Assembly: GCF_008729015.1 (NCBI RefSeq)
Contig: NZ_RKSM01000001.1
Span: 1,488,001-1,552,000 of the forward strand
Source of the DNA: Haloarcula sp. CBA1129
GTDB lineage: Archaea; Halobacteriota; Halobacteria; Halobacteriales; Haloarculaceae
DNA length: 64,000 nt
Direction of reading: 5' to 3'
Position 1 is the first letter of the stretch; each line of letters opens with the position of its first letter. Made by a program: the position numbers and the translations under genes. Under the pieces are notes generated by a model. That model was not told where the DNA came from and searched no databases. It was given only the letters and a program-made list of their open reading frames with translations. Of this stretch, positions 1 through 8,774 are shown in pieces.

Positions 1-84
1 GGGAACGTGCTGTTGACCGTCGGCGCAGCCCTCGCGGTCACAATCGCGCTGGGACTCCTGTCCGTCGCAGTCCGCTCGTCCTGA
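1..84 (+). CDS. C-terminal end of a membrane protein (partial)
   Basis: An open frame enters from the left edge and stops with TGA at 82-84. The 27 visible residues form one hydrophobic stretch of Ala, Val, Leu and Gly followed by a short RSS tail, which looks like a last transmembrane helix. It converges on the next gene with only 7 bases between the stop codons. The product cannot be identified from this fragment. Confidence 0.6.
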   Translation, partial: GNVLLTVGAALAVTIALGLLSVAVRSS

Positions 85-91
85 AACCCGG

Positions 92-1171
92 TTACTGTTC
101 CGTCTCGACGCCGCCGAGGTTCCCATCCTCATCGAACAGCTTCGCCCGCAGGAACCGCGTCCGGTACCGGTTGGCTCCCTCGTAGATGTCGGCCTCACGG
201 ATGTCCTCGGCCTCGCCGTCGGCCACGGCGTCGATGATATCCTCGATCTGTTCTTTCTCGCTGGGGGTGAGTTCGAACTCGTAGGTCTGGGTACCCTCGC
301 CTTCGAGTTTCGTCCACTGGCGTGCGCCAGCGATGACCAGCGAACAGGGTTCACGACAGGGGAACGTCCCCGATCCGCCGTCCACGTCGAGGTCTGTCTC
401 GTCGTCGTACTGCCACTCTCGACGCTTGAGACACTGGGAATCGTCACAGCAGGCCTCGGCGACCCAGTTGACGTGTTCGTAGCCGTCGCCGCGGTCCCAA
501 GTCTTGACGACCCCGTAGATTCCCGTCTGACGGTCGACAGTGTCTCGCCAGTGGGTCACGTCGAGTTCGCCTTCCCGCTCGCGGTGCCAGTTCGCAATCG
601 TGGCCGGATAGAACGTGTCGACCGTCGTGACAAGCTCGGCCGCCGATAGCTCGGGGAACGCCCAGCCGGTCTGGAGTGACGGTGCGGTCTTGAGCGGGCG
701 GTAACCGCCGTCGTCGTCGTGTTTCGCGATTTCGCGAGCCTCCAGCGGGTCCTCGTATGTGTCGAGGTCTGCAACAGGCGTTCCGTCGTCGTCGGCGTGG
801 CGAAGCTCGTACACCCGGCTTCCTTCGTCGGTCAGTGTCACGGAGACCAACAGCTCTCCCCATGTTGTGGTGATTCCGTCCTGAAGGCGGTCGTACCGGT
901 CGGGGACTGACGCCTGCTCTGCCGCTTCGAGCCACCGGAGGAAGGCCCACCGTGACTCGGTCTGTGGGGCGGTCGCGTGCCAGAAGTACCAGTTCGAGAT
1001 GTACTCGGGGTACGACGATGACAGGGCGTCGAGGTCCGCGATAGTCGTCGGCTCGGAGTCCTCGGCTGTCTCGACGGCGTATCGCTCACCCTCGACCGCT
1101 GCCTCGATGCCGTCGAACGCGATGCCGTCCGACGCTGCCTCGGCGAACGCCTCGATACGGGTGTCGTCCAT
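92..1171 (-). CDS. DR2241-family 4Fe-4S protein
   Basis: A soluble, acidic 359-residue protein. Its middle carries a cysteine-rich patch, Cys241, Cys242, Cys247, Cys272 and Cys276 (pattern CCxxxxC ... CxxxC), consistent with the 4Fe-4S domain described for Deinococcus DR2241. From family knowledge, such proteins accompany CbiX chelatases in tetrapyrrole (cobalamin/siroheme) metabolism, and a CbiX gene lies on the same strand 2.3 kb upstream. In this window two unrelated genes on the opposite strand separate the pair. No signal peptide is visible, so a cytoplasmic role is expected. The family call rests on remembered similarity plus the cysteine pattern; the reaction is unknown. Confidence 0.65.
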   Translation of the reverse strand: MDDTRIEAFAEAASDGIAFDGIEAAVEGERYAVETAEDSEPTTIADLDALSSSYPEYISNWYFWHATAPQTESRWAFLRWLEAAEQASVPDRYDRLQDGITTTWGELLVSVTLTDEGSRVYELRHADDDGTPVADLDTYEDPLEAREIAKHDDDGGYRPLKTAPSLQTGWAFPELSAAELVTTVDTFYPATIANWHREREGELDVTHWRDTVDRQTGIYGVVKTWDRGDGYEHVNWVAEACCDDSQCLKRREWQYDDETDLDVDGGSGTFPCREPCSLVIAGARQWTKLEGEGTQTYEFELTPSEKEQIEDIIDAVADGEAEDIREADIYEGANRYRTRFLRAKLFDEDGNLGGVETEQ

Positions 1172-1250
1172 ACCCTCGCCGTAGGTGTTGGACCGGGAAA
1201 AGTCGCCTGTTCCGGCAATCAGAGCGGCGATAGTTCCATGACCGCTAGTA

Positions 1251-1260
1251 TTATATTTTA
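1251..1260 (+). promoter_or_regulatory. TATA box of the M48 protease operon
   Basis: The A/T-only decamer TTATATTTTA stands out in GC-rich surroundings. Transcription would start about 27 nt downstream, near 1282, leaving a leader of roughly 40 nt before the chosen GTG start at 1323 of the protease gene. Confidence 0.55.
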
Positions 1261-1322
1261 GGGAAGTGGGGCGTAATTCATGGAATATTCGTGGAGACAG
1301 TCCACGCCCGGGGGTGGACGGC

Positions 1323-2351
1323 GTGGACTGGCCGACTGATCGGGGGTTGCAGGTCCGGATGGGCGTAGCTGTTGTCTTGGTAGGGCTTCTCCCGGTTGGC
1401 TTCGTCTATGCGGGCCTCGCTGCGATGAATACGGCCGGGATATGGCTGGCGAAACTGGCAACCGACTGGGTACTCGCCGGCCGGTTCTACCTTGAGCCGT
1501 GGCTGGTCGTCGGTGTCGTGCTCGTGGGCTTTGCCACACAATTCACTGTTGGGGACACCATCGCCCTGCAGGCGCTTGACGCCCGTCCTGTCAGTGCGGA
1601 TGACAGACCTGCTCTTGTCGACAGTGTGGCGAGACTGTCGCAGTCGGTCGATCTTCCGACACCGTCAATCGCCGTCGCAGACAGCGATGCGCCGAACGCC
1701 TTCACCGTCGGCGGGAGAACCGAGAACGCGACGCTGGTAGTGACAACTGGCCTGCTTGACGTACTTGACGCCACGGAGCGAGATGCGGTCATCGCTCACG
1801 AGCTCGCACACATCAAGAATCGCGATGCGACTGTGATGTCGCTTTCCTATCTTCTCCCCTCGTTTACTTACAGTCTTGCCGGAGGGACTCTGGGACTGCT
1901 TCAGGCTATCCCCGGTGCATTTACCGGCTTCCATCACACGGACAGCGACAGCGCCCGGAGCCTCCTTCTCGGTGTGGTCATCCTGACTGTCAGTGCGCTG
2001 CTCACACTCGCTATCTCCGCCGTCTTCTGGCTCGCCAGTGTCACGCTGTTTCGCGTGCTCTCCCGATACCGCGAGTACGCAGCCGACCGCGGTGCCGTCG
2101 CTATTACCGGTGACCCGGCGGCACTCGCAAGCGCTCTGGAGACTATCGACACCGAACTGACGGCAGCGCCGGACCGCGACCTCCGGGCGCAGGACGGTGG
2201 CCTCGGTGCGCTCTGTATTGCGCCTATCGACGACACGCAGTTCGCTGACGACCCCGATCTGGTCGCCAGCGACGTGTTCCCCGAAACGCATCCACCGACC
2301 GAGGCCCGTATCGAACGTCTAGAAGAGATGGCCGGGGCGGGCACATTATGA
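1323..2351 (+). CDS. M48-family (HtpX-like) membrane zinc metalloprotease
   Basis: Integral membrane endopeptidase of the HtpX/Ste24 type, expected to degrade damaged membrane proteins. Two hydrophobic helices occupy the first 75 residues, followed by the zinc motif HELAH at about 159-163 and further membrane segments. The third zinc-ligand region, EYAADRGAV, is near residue 250; this is the normal M48 order. The frame is open from a GTG at 1266, but the TATA box at 1251-1260 and the family's usual N-terminus favour GTG 1323 (GTG 1314 and ATG 1359 are alternatives). It overlaps the next gene by an ATGA junction, so the two are cotranscribed. Family assignment is firm; substrates are unknown. 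Confidence 0.9.
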   Translation: MDWPTDRGLQVRMGVAVVLVGLLPVGFVYAGLAAMNTAGIWLAKLATDWVLAGRFYLEPWLVVGVVLVGFATQFTVGDTIALQALDARPVSADDRPALVDSVARLSQSVDLPTPSIAVADSDAPNAFTVGGRTENATLVVTTGLLDVLDATERDAVIAHELAHIKNRDATVMSLSYLLPSFTYSLAGGTLGLLQAIPGAFTGFHHTDSDSARSLLLGVVILTVSALLTLAISAVFWLASVTLFRVLSRYREYAADRGAVAITGDPAALASALETIDTELTAAPDRDLRAQDGGLGALCIAPIDDTQFADDPDLVASDVFPETHPPTEARIERLEEMAGAGTL

Positions 2352-3463
2352 CAGCGTACAGCCGTCGGACAGTTCTGGCGGGCCTCACCGGCGTCATCGG
2401 GTCGCTCGCAGGATGTGGCTATCGCCCGGGCCCGGGCGACAAGAAGTGGGAAACAGCCGACATTGGCGGCCGCCTCGTCACGCTGGTGGACGGGACGCTG
2501 TTCGAGGTGACCTTCGAGACGACGGACCTCCTCGACGACGCCAAGACTGGCGAAGTCGCACGGTACAGTACTTCTGACGGCTCCCGGTCGGGCCGGTTTG
2601 AGGTAACAGGCGTCGTGAGTGACTGGGCCAGTGACGGCACCCAGCTCTATCTCGGGACAGCAACGGGACGTGTCGTCGCAGTGGCCGGCGACGGACGGTC
2701 GTGGACGACAACCGTCCCGGGCCCGGTATCGAGTATCGCCGCCGCTGACGACCGTGTGTACGTCGGGACCGAGCGCGGCACCCTCCGCGCGTTTGACACA
2801 GCCGACGGGACCGAACGCTGGTCGAAGTCGCTGGCAGTCCCCGTGGAGCCATCAGAGAGCGAGAGCCCGACCCTCGGCGCGGGAGCCGACGGGCTCGCCG
2901 TCGACTGGGGAACCGGCGACGAATACCGACTCAGCGTGTATACGCCTGCTGGAGCCAGTCGGTGGAGTCATCCCCTTCAGCGCAGTCTCAACGGTCGGCC
3001 GCACGTGCACGGTGAGACCGTCTACGTTCGCTCGGAGCACCTTCGGGCGTTCGACCGTGTCTCGGGATCGCGTCGCTGGGTGAACGAGGAGATCAGCATC
3101 CCGGACGGGCCGTTACGGTTCAGCGCTAGCGGTGAAATTATCTACGTTCCGGAGCGACACGCACTGCTCGCTGTTTCCACTGCTGATGGCGAAGAGCAGT
3201 GGCGGTTTGGCGACCAGCGGTTGGCGGGCATGGAGCGGGGGCGATCTGCATACGAGACAGATGTCGGGGCTACCGGTGCGGTTCCGGCCCCGGACGACGG
3301 CTCAGTGTTCCTCAACACGAAACACCACGGCCTGTTTCAGTTCGGTGAGGACGGCAGCCTTCACTGGCATGAGCCACGTCTCGACTTCAGTTTTCTCTAT
3401 GCTATCACAGAACAGGCGATACTCCACTCGGGCACCGAGGCAATCGTTGCCCGGTACCGCTAG
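2348..3463 (+). CDS. Tat lipoprotein with PQQ-type beta-propeller repeats
   Basis: The N-terminus reads SRRTVLAG followed by a hydrophobic stretch and the lipobox LAGC at about 20-23, so it should be exported folded by Tat and lipid-anchored outside the cell. The remaining 350 residues contain repeated blades of the form 'VYVGTERGTLRAFDTADGTERW', seen at least four times with variations (short extract paraphrased), typical of PQQ/BamB-like propellers. No PQQ-binding residues can be claimed. Coupled by ATGA to the M48 protease, it may present substrates or stabilise it, as propellers do in other quality-control systems (inference). It shares the palindromic CTAG stop with the convergent cbiX gene. 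Confidence 0.85.
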   Translation: MTAYSRRTVLAGLTGVIGSLAGCGYRPGPGDKKWETADIGGRLVTLVDGTLFEVTFETTDLLDDAKTGEVARYSTSDGSRSGRFEVTGVVSDWASDGTQLYLGTATGRVVAVAGDGRSWTTTVPGPVSSIAAADDRVYVGTERGTLRAFDTADGTERWSKSLAVPVEPSESESPTLGAGADGLAVDWGTGDEYRLSVYTPAGASRWSHPLQRSLNGRPHVHGETVYVRSEHLRAFDRVSGSRRWVNEEISIPDGPLRFSASGEIIYVPERHALLAVSTADGEEQWRFGDQRLAGMERGRSAYETDVGATGAVPAPDDGSVFLNTKHHGLFQFGEDGSLHWHEPRLDFSFLYAITEQAILHSGTEAIVARYR

Positions 3464-4341
3464 TCACCCGTTGCGGGGTTCGCACCGCCGGTCTCCTCGC
3501 GAACCTGCTCGATGGCGCTGCGCACGTCGGCCCCGGCATCGGCTGCCCGTTCGAGGACCACATCAGCAGTCAGCGGCTCTGTGCCGACCGCGCCGGCGTA
3601 CCAGATGTCGTGGCCCTCGACGGTTGTCGGTACGTCGTAGCCCGTCCGGTAGTCGTCAGTCAAGCCCATGTCCTCGGGGATATCCTCCTGCGTGTGGAAG
3701 CCGTCGGCGATGAACAGCGGCACGACGACGATATCTTCGCTCTCGAAGTAGTCCGCGACGTCGTCGACCTCGGGGTCCTCGTCCATGAACAGCGACTGCA
3801 CCTCGTCGAAGCGGTCCCGCTCGCGGATGCGGTCGGCGTGGTACTGGATGGCCTTCGCGGAGTTCTCGTTTCGCTCCGTGCCGTGGCCGACGACAGCGAG
3901 GCCGAACCCTTCACCGACATCAGGGTCTCCGGTGACGGACTCGGCCCGCTGGACGATGACATCGCTCATCGAGTCGTGTGTCCCGACCGGGCCACAGTAG
4001 TGGACCGTCTGGCCCGTGTCTTCGGCGGTCAGCGTCGCGTTGGTCGCGCTCGTCCCGTCGGAGTCCCACAGCTCGGGGTCCCAGTCCTCAAGTCGGAACT
4101 CCCGGGGGATGACCTGCTCGGTGAAATACCCCTCCGAGATGAACAGCGGGATCAGATACACCTCGTCGGCGTCGACGGTCCGCAACGCCTCCCGGAACGA
4201 CGGTTCCTCCTTCCAGAAGGACTCACGGACCTCGGTGAACGCGCCGGTCGCCCGAATCGTGTCGGCGTGGTTGTAGGTGGGCGTACTCGACTCGGCGTTC
4301 AAGTGGGAGCCATGAGCCGCGATAACGAGTGCTTCGTCCAT
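3460..4341 (-). CDS. cbiX: Sirohydrochlorin cobaltochelatase/ferrochelatase (CbiX, two-domain)
   Basis: Inserts Co2+ (or Fe2+) into sirohydrochlorin for cobalamin or siroheme synthesis. The 293-residue protein contains two class II chelatase halves: the first begins with LVIAAHGSHLN (His10) and the second with LAVVGHGTERN (His153). Each half also has a PLFI-(S/A)-(E/D)-GYFT/GFHT segment that supplies the second metal ligand. The frame stays open 48 nt upstream, but the ATG at 4341 begins directly at the chelatase fold. The stop codons of this gene and the convergent lipoprotein gene overlap by 4 bases. With the DR2241-like protein downstream it forms a tetrapyrrole theme; Co versus Fe preference cannot be read from sequence. 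Confidence 0.88.
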   Translation of the reverse strand: MDEALVIAAHGSHLNAESSTPTYNHADTIRATGAFTEVRESFWKEEPSFREALRTVDADEVYLIPLFISEGYFTEQVIPREFRLEDWDPELWDSDGTSATNATLTAEDTGQTVHYCGPVGTHDSMSDVIVQRAESVTGDPDVGEGFGLAVVGHGTERNENSAKAIQYHADRIRERDRFDEVQSLFMDEDPEVDDVADYFESEDIVVVPLFIADGFHTQEDIPEDMGLTDDYRTGYDVPTTVEGHDIWYAGAVGTEPLTADVVLERAADAGADVRSAIEQVREETGGANPATGD

Positions 4342-4455
4342 AGCCACTGGTTGGTGCGAGCCGTCCTTAGGGCCTTCGTTGGCCTGCACGGATAGCCGGC
4401 AGGCTGTTCACTGTTGAACTCCGGAAGTGTGTAGTTGCTGACCGATGCTGCCCGA

Positions 4456-4614
4456 TCACAGCCCGAACAGGAGGACGTAGAACAACAGTCCGGCTGCTGC
4501 CAGCAGTGCGGCGTGTCCCAGCGCGCCAGCAGCGACAACAATGCCACCAATGACTCGTTCCGCCGGTTCCAGAGGCTGTCCGAAGGCCTGCCGTTCGCGT
4601 TGTGCAATAGCCAT
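4456..4614 (-). CDS. Small single-span membrane protein
   Basis: A 52-residue frame with a charged N-terminus (MAIAQRERQAF...) and one long hydrophobic helix made of Gly, Ala, Leu and Val that ends the protein (YVLLFGL). The residue bias is typical of haloarchaeal mini membrane proteins and the ATG at 4614 has no better competitor. It sits alone between cbiX and the DUF7523-like gene. Function unknown; the overlapping frame on the + strand looks like a shadow. Confidence 0.55.
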   Translation of the reverse strand: MAIAQRERQAFGQPLEPAERVIGGIVVAAGALGHAALLAAAGLLFYVLLFGL

Positions 4615-4828
4615 TGTCCTTTCCTCATGTAGAGAGTGGGCATCCAGAGACACAATCCCCCCTGACTGTTCTCACTTGCTGGGAGCAGGCCACAATTCTG
4701 CGGGTCCAGCGCGTCCGTCCCGTTATTATGGCGGGACGGAACAGACACCGCTGACACTCTGCTCAGTAGAACCGCATCGCTCGTATCGATGGAACCGCTT
4801 TTGGCCGCGCCGTTCGTGCCTGACGCCA

Positions 4829-5314
4829 ATGTCACTCGCAGCCGCGACCAGAGACGCCGTCCGCGAGCGCCCGTTTCTCTACGACGCACTTCGGGCCGGG
4901 ATCGTCAACTACACGGCCGCTGCGCGCACGCTCGACATCGACGGTGAGGCGGAAGCCATCGCGACTGCGCTCCGTCGGTTCGCCGAGGAACTGGAAGACG
5001 CTCCGACACACGACAGCGACGCTCGCGTATCGATGCAGAGCGGGCTCGGGCAGGTCGAGACGACCGACGCCGGGACGGATGCCGTCCTCGAAGTCGGCGG
5101 TACTGCCTTCGCCGAGGACGCTGGCTCGCTGACCGGCATCGTCGCCACCGGCGACCTGTCTCCGTCGGCGCTTGCCGAAGTGTTGGGACGCCTGCGAGCG
5201 ACAGACGTTCCCGTTGACGCTGCCGGTGTCACCGACGACGCGCTCGTCGTAGTGGTGAGCCGCCGTGCGGGACCGGACGCGCTCCGGGTAGTCGAAGCGA
5301 CAGTACAGGGATGA
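4829..5314 (+). CDS. Haloarchaeal protein upstream of cysS (DUF7523-like)
   Basis: A 161-residue acidic protein beginning MSLAAATRDAVRERPFLYDA. The N-terminal 50 residues look like a helical, DNA-binding-like segment (YTAAARTLDIDG) and the C-terminal half has a beta-alpha-beta pattern (LTGIVATGDL ... DALVVVVSRRAG) resembling an ACT-type ligand-binding domain. I recall the family as DUF7523, which is uncharacterised. Start chosen at ATG 4829, although the frame runs open far upstream. The gene ends 46 nt before cysS and may be cotranscribed with it. A regulatory role is only an inference. Confidence 0.7.
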   Translation: MSLAAATRDAVRERPFLYDALRAGIVNYTAAARTLDIDGEAEAIATALRRFAEELEDAPTHDSDARVSMQSGLGQVETTDAGTDAVLEVGGTAFAEDAGSLTGIVATGDLSPSALAEVLGRLRATDVPVDAAGVTDDALVVVVSRRAGPDALRVVEATVQG

Positions 5315-5360
5315 GTCGCCTTCCGACGGCTTAAAGCGGGCGGACACAGTTCCCCCGATA

Positions 5361-6839
5361 ATGACGCTTCGCGTGACGAACACGTTGACCGGTGAGAAAG
5401 AGCCCTTCGAGCCGCGCGACCCAGACTCCGTGTTGCTGTACTACTGTGGGCTGACGACTTCCGACCCGCCCCACCTCGGCCACGCGCGCGGCTGGGTTCA
5501 CGTCGACGTGATGGCCCGCTGGCTCGACCATCTGGGCTACGACGTCCACCACGTCGAGAACTTCACCGACGTCAACGAGAAGATCGTCGCCCGCGTCGGC
5601 GAGGACGGCGACAGCGAGGAGAGCGTGGCCCGCCACTACGTCCAGCAGGTCATCGAGGACATGCGGTCGCTCAACCTCGGCCGTGCAGAGGTGTACCCCC
5701 GCGTCTCCGAGCACGTCCCGGAAATCATTGACCTTGTCGAACGGCTTGTCGAGCAGGGTCACGCTTACGAGCAAAACGGCTCCGTCTACTTCGACGTGAC
5801 CAGTTTCGAGGAGTACGGCAAGCTCTCGAACCAGTCCGTCGACGACATCGAATCACAGGGTGTGGACACCGAAGGCGAGAAGCGCCACCCGGCGGACTTC
5901 GCGCTCTGGAAGGCCGGCGGCGTCGACCCCGAGGACATCGCCGAGCACCAGCATCCCGAGGCCGCGCCGGCCGAAGAAGCCTGCCAGACCGCCCAGACAT
6001 GGGAATCGCCGTGGGGTGAGGGTCGACCCGGCTGGCACATCGAGTGCTCGGCGATGTCGATGACCCACCTCGACGAGTCCATCGACATCCACGTCGGCGG
6101 GCAGGACCTCGTCTTCCCCCACCACGAGAACGAGGTGGCCCAGAGCGAGGCCGCGACCGGCCAGCAGTTCGCGAAGTACTGGCTCCACGTCCGGCTGCTG
6201 GAAACCGAGGAGGAGAAGATGTCCTCCTCACTCGGGAACTACTTCACCGTCAGCGACGCCGTCGCGGAGTTCGGCCCCGACGTGCTCCGAACCTTTCTGC
6301 TGTCGACGGCCTACACCTCGCGGGCGACCTACAGCGACGAGACCATCGCCGAGGCCGAGGAGCGCTGGGACCGACTCTCGCGGGGCTACGAGCGAGCAGT
6401 CGAAGCCTGCGACGATGTGGATGCCTACGCGAAGGTAACCGACGAGACACTTCGCGACGCCGTCGAGGACGCCCGCTCGGCGTTCGAAGCGGCAATGAAC
6501 GACGACTTCAACACGCGGGAAGCGATGACTGCACTGCTTGATCTGACGGCAGCAGTGAACTCCCACCTAGATGCCCACGAGCAACGGGACTACCACGGAC
6601 TCCACCGTGCCATCGAAGTGTTCGAGGAGTTGGGTGGTGGCATCCTCGGGCTGGCGTTCGGCGATGATGATAGCGGTGACGTGTCGCTTGCCGGCGACGT
6701 TGTCGATCTGGTTCTGGACATCCGTGAGCAGGAACGGGACGCCGGCAACTACGAGCGCGCTGACGAACTCCGGGACGAACTCGACGCGCTCGGTGTCGAG
6801 GTTCAGGACACCGACGACGGGCCGACATACCGGCTCTGA
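5361..6839 (+). CDS. cysS: Cysteinyl-tRNA synthetase
   Basis: Class I aminoacyl-tRNA synthetase that charges tRNA-Cys. The 492-residue length is normal. Visible hallmarks are the zinc-site Cys29 in LLYYCGLT, the HIGH-type motif HLGH at 38-41, the conserved WHIECSAMS segment with the second zinc cysteine, the GGQDLVFPHHENE zinc/adenylate segment, and the KMSKS-type loop KMSSS at 286-290. The C-terminus is the helical anticodon-binding region. The start ATG is 46 nt after the previous gene, with no competing start before the conserved N-terminus. Confidence 0.97.
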   Translation: MTLRVTNTLTGEKEPFEPRDPDSVLLYYCGLTTSDPPHLGHARGWVHVDVMARWLDHLGYDVHHVENFTDVNEKIVARVGEDGDSEESVARHYVQQVIEDMRSLNLGRAEVYPRVSEHVPEIIDLVERLVEQGHAYEQNGSVYFDVTSFEEYGKLSNQSVDDIESQGVDTEGEKRHPADFALWKAGGVDPEDIAEHQHPEAAPAEEACQTAQTWESPWGEGRPGWHIECSAMSMTHLDESIDIHVGGQDLVFPHHENEVAQSEAATGQQFAKYWLHVRLLETEEEKMSSSLGNYFTVSDAVAEFGPDVLRTFLLSTAYTSRATYSDETIAEAEERWDRLSRGYERAVEACDDVDAYAKVTDETLRDAVEDARSAFEAAMNDDFNTREAMTALLDLTAAVNSHLDAHEQRDYHGLHRAIEVFEELGGGILGLAFGDDDSGDVSLAGDVVDLVLDIREQERDAGNYERADELRDELDALGVEVQDTDDGPTYRL

Positions 6840-6913
6840 AGACCAGCAGAGCGGTTCGTGCCGCTCATCGCCCGTCTTTTGGAGTCCAGATAATGCCTTG
6901 AACGGCCATGTAC

Positions 6914-6921
6914 TTTATATA
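6914..6921 (+). promoter_or_regulatory. TATA box, leaderless promoter
   Basis: TTTATATA is centred 27 nt before the ATG at 6945, so transcription should begin at or within 2 nt of the start codon. This supports both the gene start and leaderless expression. Confidence 0.7.
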
Positions 6922-6944
6922 CTGGACACGGTGTAGGAACAACA

Positions 6945-7586
6945 ATGCGAAAGGGGATACTCACGCTTCTTGTCGGACTACTCGTCGTCTCGTCTGGCTG
7001 CGTCGGCTTACTGACCGGGGAGACAGTCGAATTCGACTCCTCGCCCGCGTCAGTCAGCGACAGTGCACTCGAAGAAACCGGCTACGAACAGTCGATGGCA
7101 GACGAACAGACAATCGAGCGGACAGTGACCGTCGCCGGTCAGGAGCGAACGATTCGCGTCACGAACCACGTCCGGCAGTACCAGCGTGGCATCGATTTGG
7201 GGCCGGTCGGTGAAGTCAACGCCGGCAGTTTCATCGTCTTCTCGACACCCAGCGCCAGCGTTGCGGGCCAGACGCTGAACCCCGCCGCGAGCTGGTCCAA
7301 CGAACGCCTTGTCGAGGAAGTCGCCAGCCGGAACGACCAGATCAACGACGTTCAGTTCCAACGGAACCGCTCGGTGGAGTCGCTTGGCGACACCCGTGAA
7401 GTATCCGTGTTCTCCGGGACGACAACCATCGAAGGTCAGGAAGTCGATGTCCTGATCCACCTCACGAGCTTCGAACACGAGGGCGACGTGGTCGTCGCCG
7501 TCGCCGTCTACCCTGAACGGATCAATGACCGGGAGAGTCCGCGAGTCGATACGCTGCTCGGCGGCCTCTCACACTCAGGGAACTGA
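6945..7586 (+). CDS. Secreted lipoprotein, DUF6517-like
   Basis: 213 residues with a Sec-type signal: MRKG, a hydrophobic core, then the lipobox VSSGC at about 16-20, so the mature protein is probably lipid-anchored at the cell surface. The rest is a soluble beta-rich domain with a repeated theme around 'RTVTVAGQERTIRVTNHV'. I recall this family as haloarchaeal DUF6517; function unknown. A perfectly spaced TATA box fixes the start. It is followed by the small membrane protein and corA on the same strand. Confidence 0.8.
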   Translation: MRKGILTLLVGLLVVSSGCVGLLTGETVEFDSSPASVSDSALEETGYEQSMADEQTIERTVTVAGQERTIRVTNHVRQYQRGIDLGPVGEVNAGSFIVFSTPSASVAGQTLNPAASWSNERLVEEVASRNDQINDVQFQRNRSVESLGDTREVSVFSGTTTIEGQEVDVLIHLTSFEHEGDVVVAVAVYPERINDRESPRVDTLLGGLSHSGN

Positions 7587-7629
7587 CTGCGGGGACACTG
7601 TTTTCTTCCGGGCCAGTGATGACGGAGGC

Positions 7630-7800
7630 ATGACTCGGCTGTTTATCGTCGGCGTAGCACTCACGCTTGTCGGCATCGCCGGCTATGCCGTCGGGACGAC
7701 CGTCGCCTATCCCGGCCGGTCCGCATCAGTGACGGCGGTCATGGTCGGCCTGACGGTGGCGGCCGTTGGTCACGCCACGCCGACGGAGGATACACCGTGA
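7630..7800 (+). CDS. Small two-helix membrane protein upstream of corA
   Basis: 56 residues beginning MTRLFIVGVALTLVG, with two short hydrophobic helices separated by a VAYPGRS turn and an acidic tail. Its TGA overlaps the GTG start of corA (GTGA), so translation of the two is coupled. No known function; a CorA accessory role is speculative. Confidence 0.65.
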   Translation: MTRLFIVGVALTLVGIAGYAVGTTVAYPGRSASVTAVMVGLTVAAVGHATPTEDTP

Positions 7801-8774
7801 TTTCCGCAGTGGTGTACGCCGACGGACAGGCGTTAGAGTACGAGGATTTGGCGGCTGCCCGAACCGCTGTCGGGACGACGTGGGTTCACGTCACCGATGC
7901 GACACCCGCTGAGGTCGAGGCCGTCAGCTCCGCCTTTGACCTCCACTCGCTGACTATCGAGGACATCAAGAACGATGTCCGGGCCAACGTCCAAGAGTTC
8001 AACGCCTACACGTTCGTACTCGTTAAATCCGCGTCGCTTACGCCCGGCGATACGACGTTCGACAAGGAGGTGAAAACGACGCCGCTCGGCCTGTTTATCG
8101 GCCCGGACTGGCTCGTCACGCTGTCGACGGGAGCCGTTCCGGCCGTCCAGCGGGTGATGGACGCCGTCGGCCGCGGGGACGAGCGACTCCTCCACCGCGG
8201 CCCGGATTTCACGGCCTACCGGGTCATCGACGTCATCGTCGACGCGTATTTCGACCTACTGGACGAGATCGAGACCGATATCGAGCAGATCGAGGAGGAA
8301 GTGACCACCTCCACTGACATCGAAACGCTCGAACGGATCAACGATGTCCGTCGTGACCTCCTCTCGTTCCGCAAGCAGGTCTGGCCCGCCCGCGAAGCCA
8401 TCGGAGTGCTCGCCCGTGGCGATCCCAAGCAAATCCAGCCACAGACGGAGAAGTACTTCCGGGACGTGTACGACCACCTTGTCCAGATTGTCGACCTGAC
8501 CGAGACGTACCGCGACCTTGTGGCGGGGGCGCGAGATATCTACCTGAACACGGTGTCTCAGTCGACCAACGAGGTGATGAAGATGCTCACCGTCGTCGCG
8601 ACCATCTTCATCCCGCTAACGTTCGTGGTCGGCATCTACGGGATGAACTTCGCCGACAGTCCGTACAATATGCCGGAACTGGGATGGGCATTCGGCTACC
8701 CCGCGGTGATGATTGGGATGGTGATTGTCGTCGCTGTCTTGCTCGCTCATTTCCGTCAGCGGGGGTACCTATAG
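7797..8774 (+). CDS. corA: CorA-family magnesium/cobalt transporter
   Basis: Pentameric divalent-cation channel of the cytoplasmic membrane. The 325-residue protein has a long cytoplasmic alpha/beta and coiled-coil domain, then two C-terminal helices. The signature YGMNF is at about 281-285, right after the first helix, and the second helix ends with HFRQRGYL. The GTG start at 7797 is set by overlap with the upstream small gene. The end of the gene overlaps the convergent TctA-like gene by six bases. Confidence 0.95.
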   Translation: MISAVVYADGQALEYEDLAAARTAVGTTWVHVTDATPAEVEAVSSAFDLHSLTIEDIKNDVRANVQEFNAYTFVLVKSASLTPGDTTFDKEVKTTPLGLFIGPDWLVTLSTGAVPAVQRVMDAVGRGDERLLHRGPDFTAYRVIDVIVDAYFDLLDEIETDIEQIEEEVTTSTDIETLERINDVRRDLLSFRKQVWPAREAIGVLARGDPKQIQPQTEKYFRDVYDHLVQIVDLTETYRDLVAGARDIYLNTVSQSTNEVMKMLTVVATIFIPLTFVVGIYGMNFADSPYNMPELGWAFGYPAVMIGMVIVVAVLLAHFRQRGYL

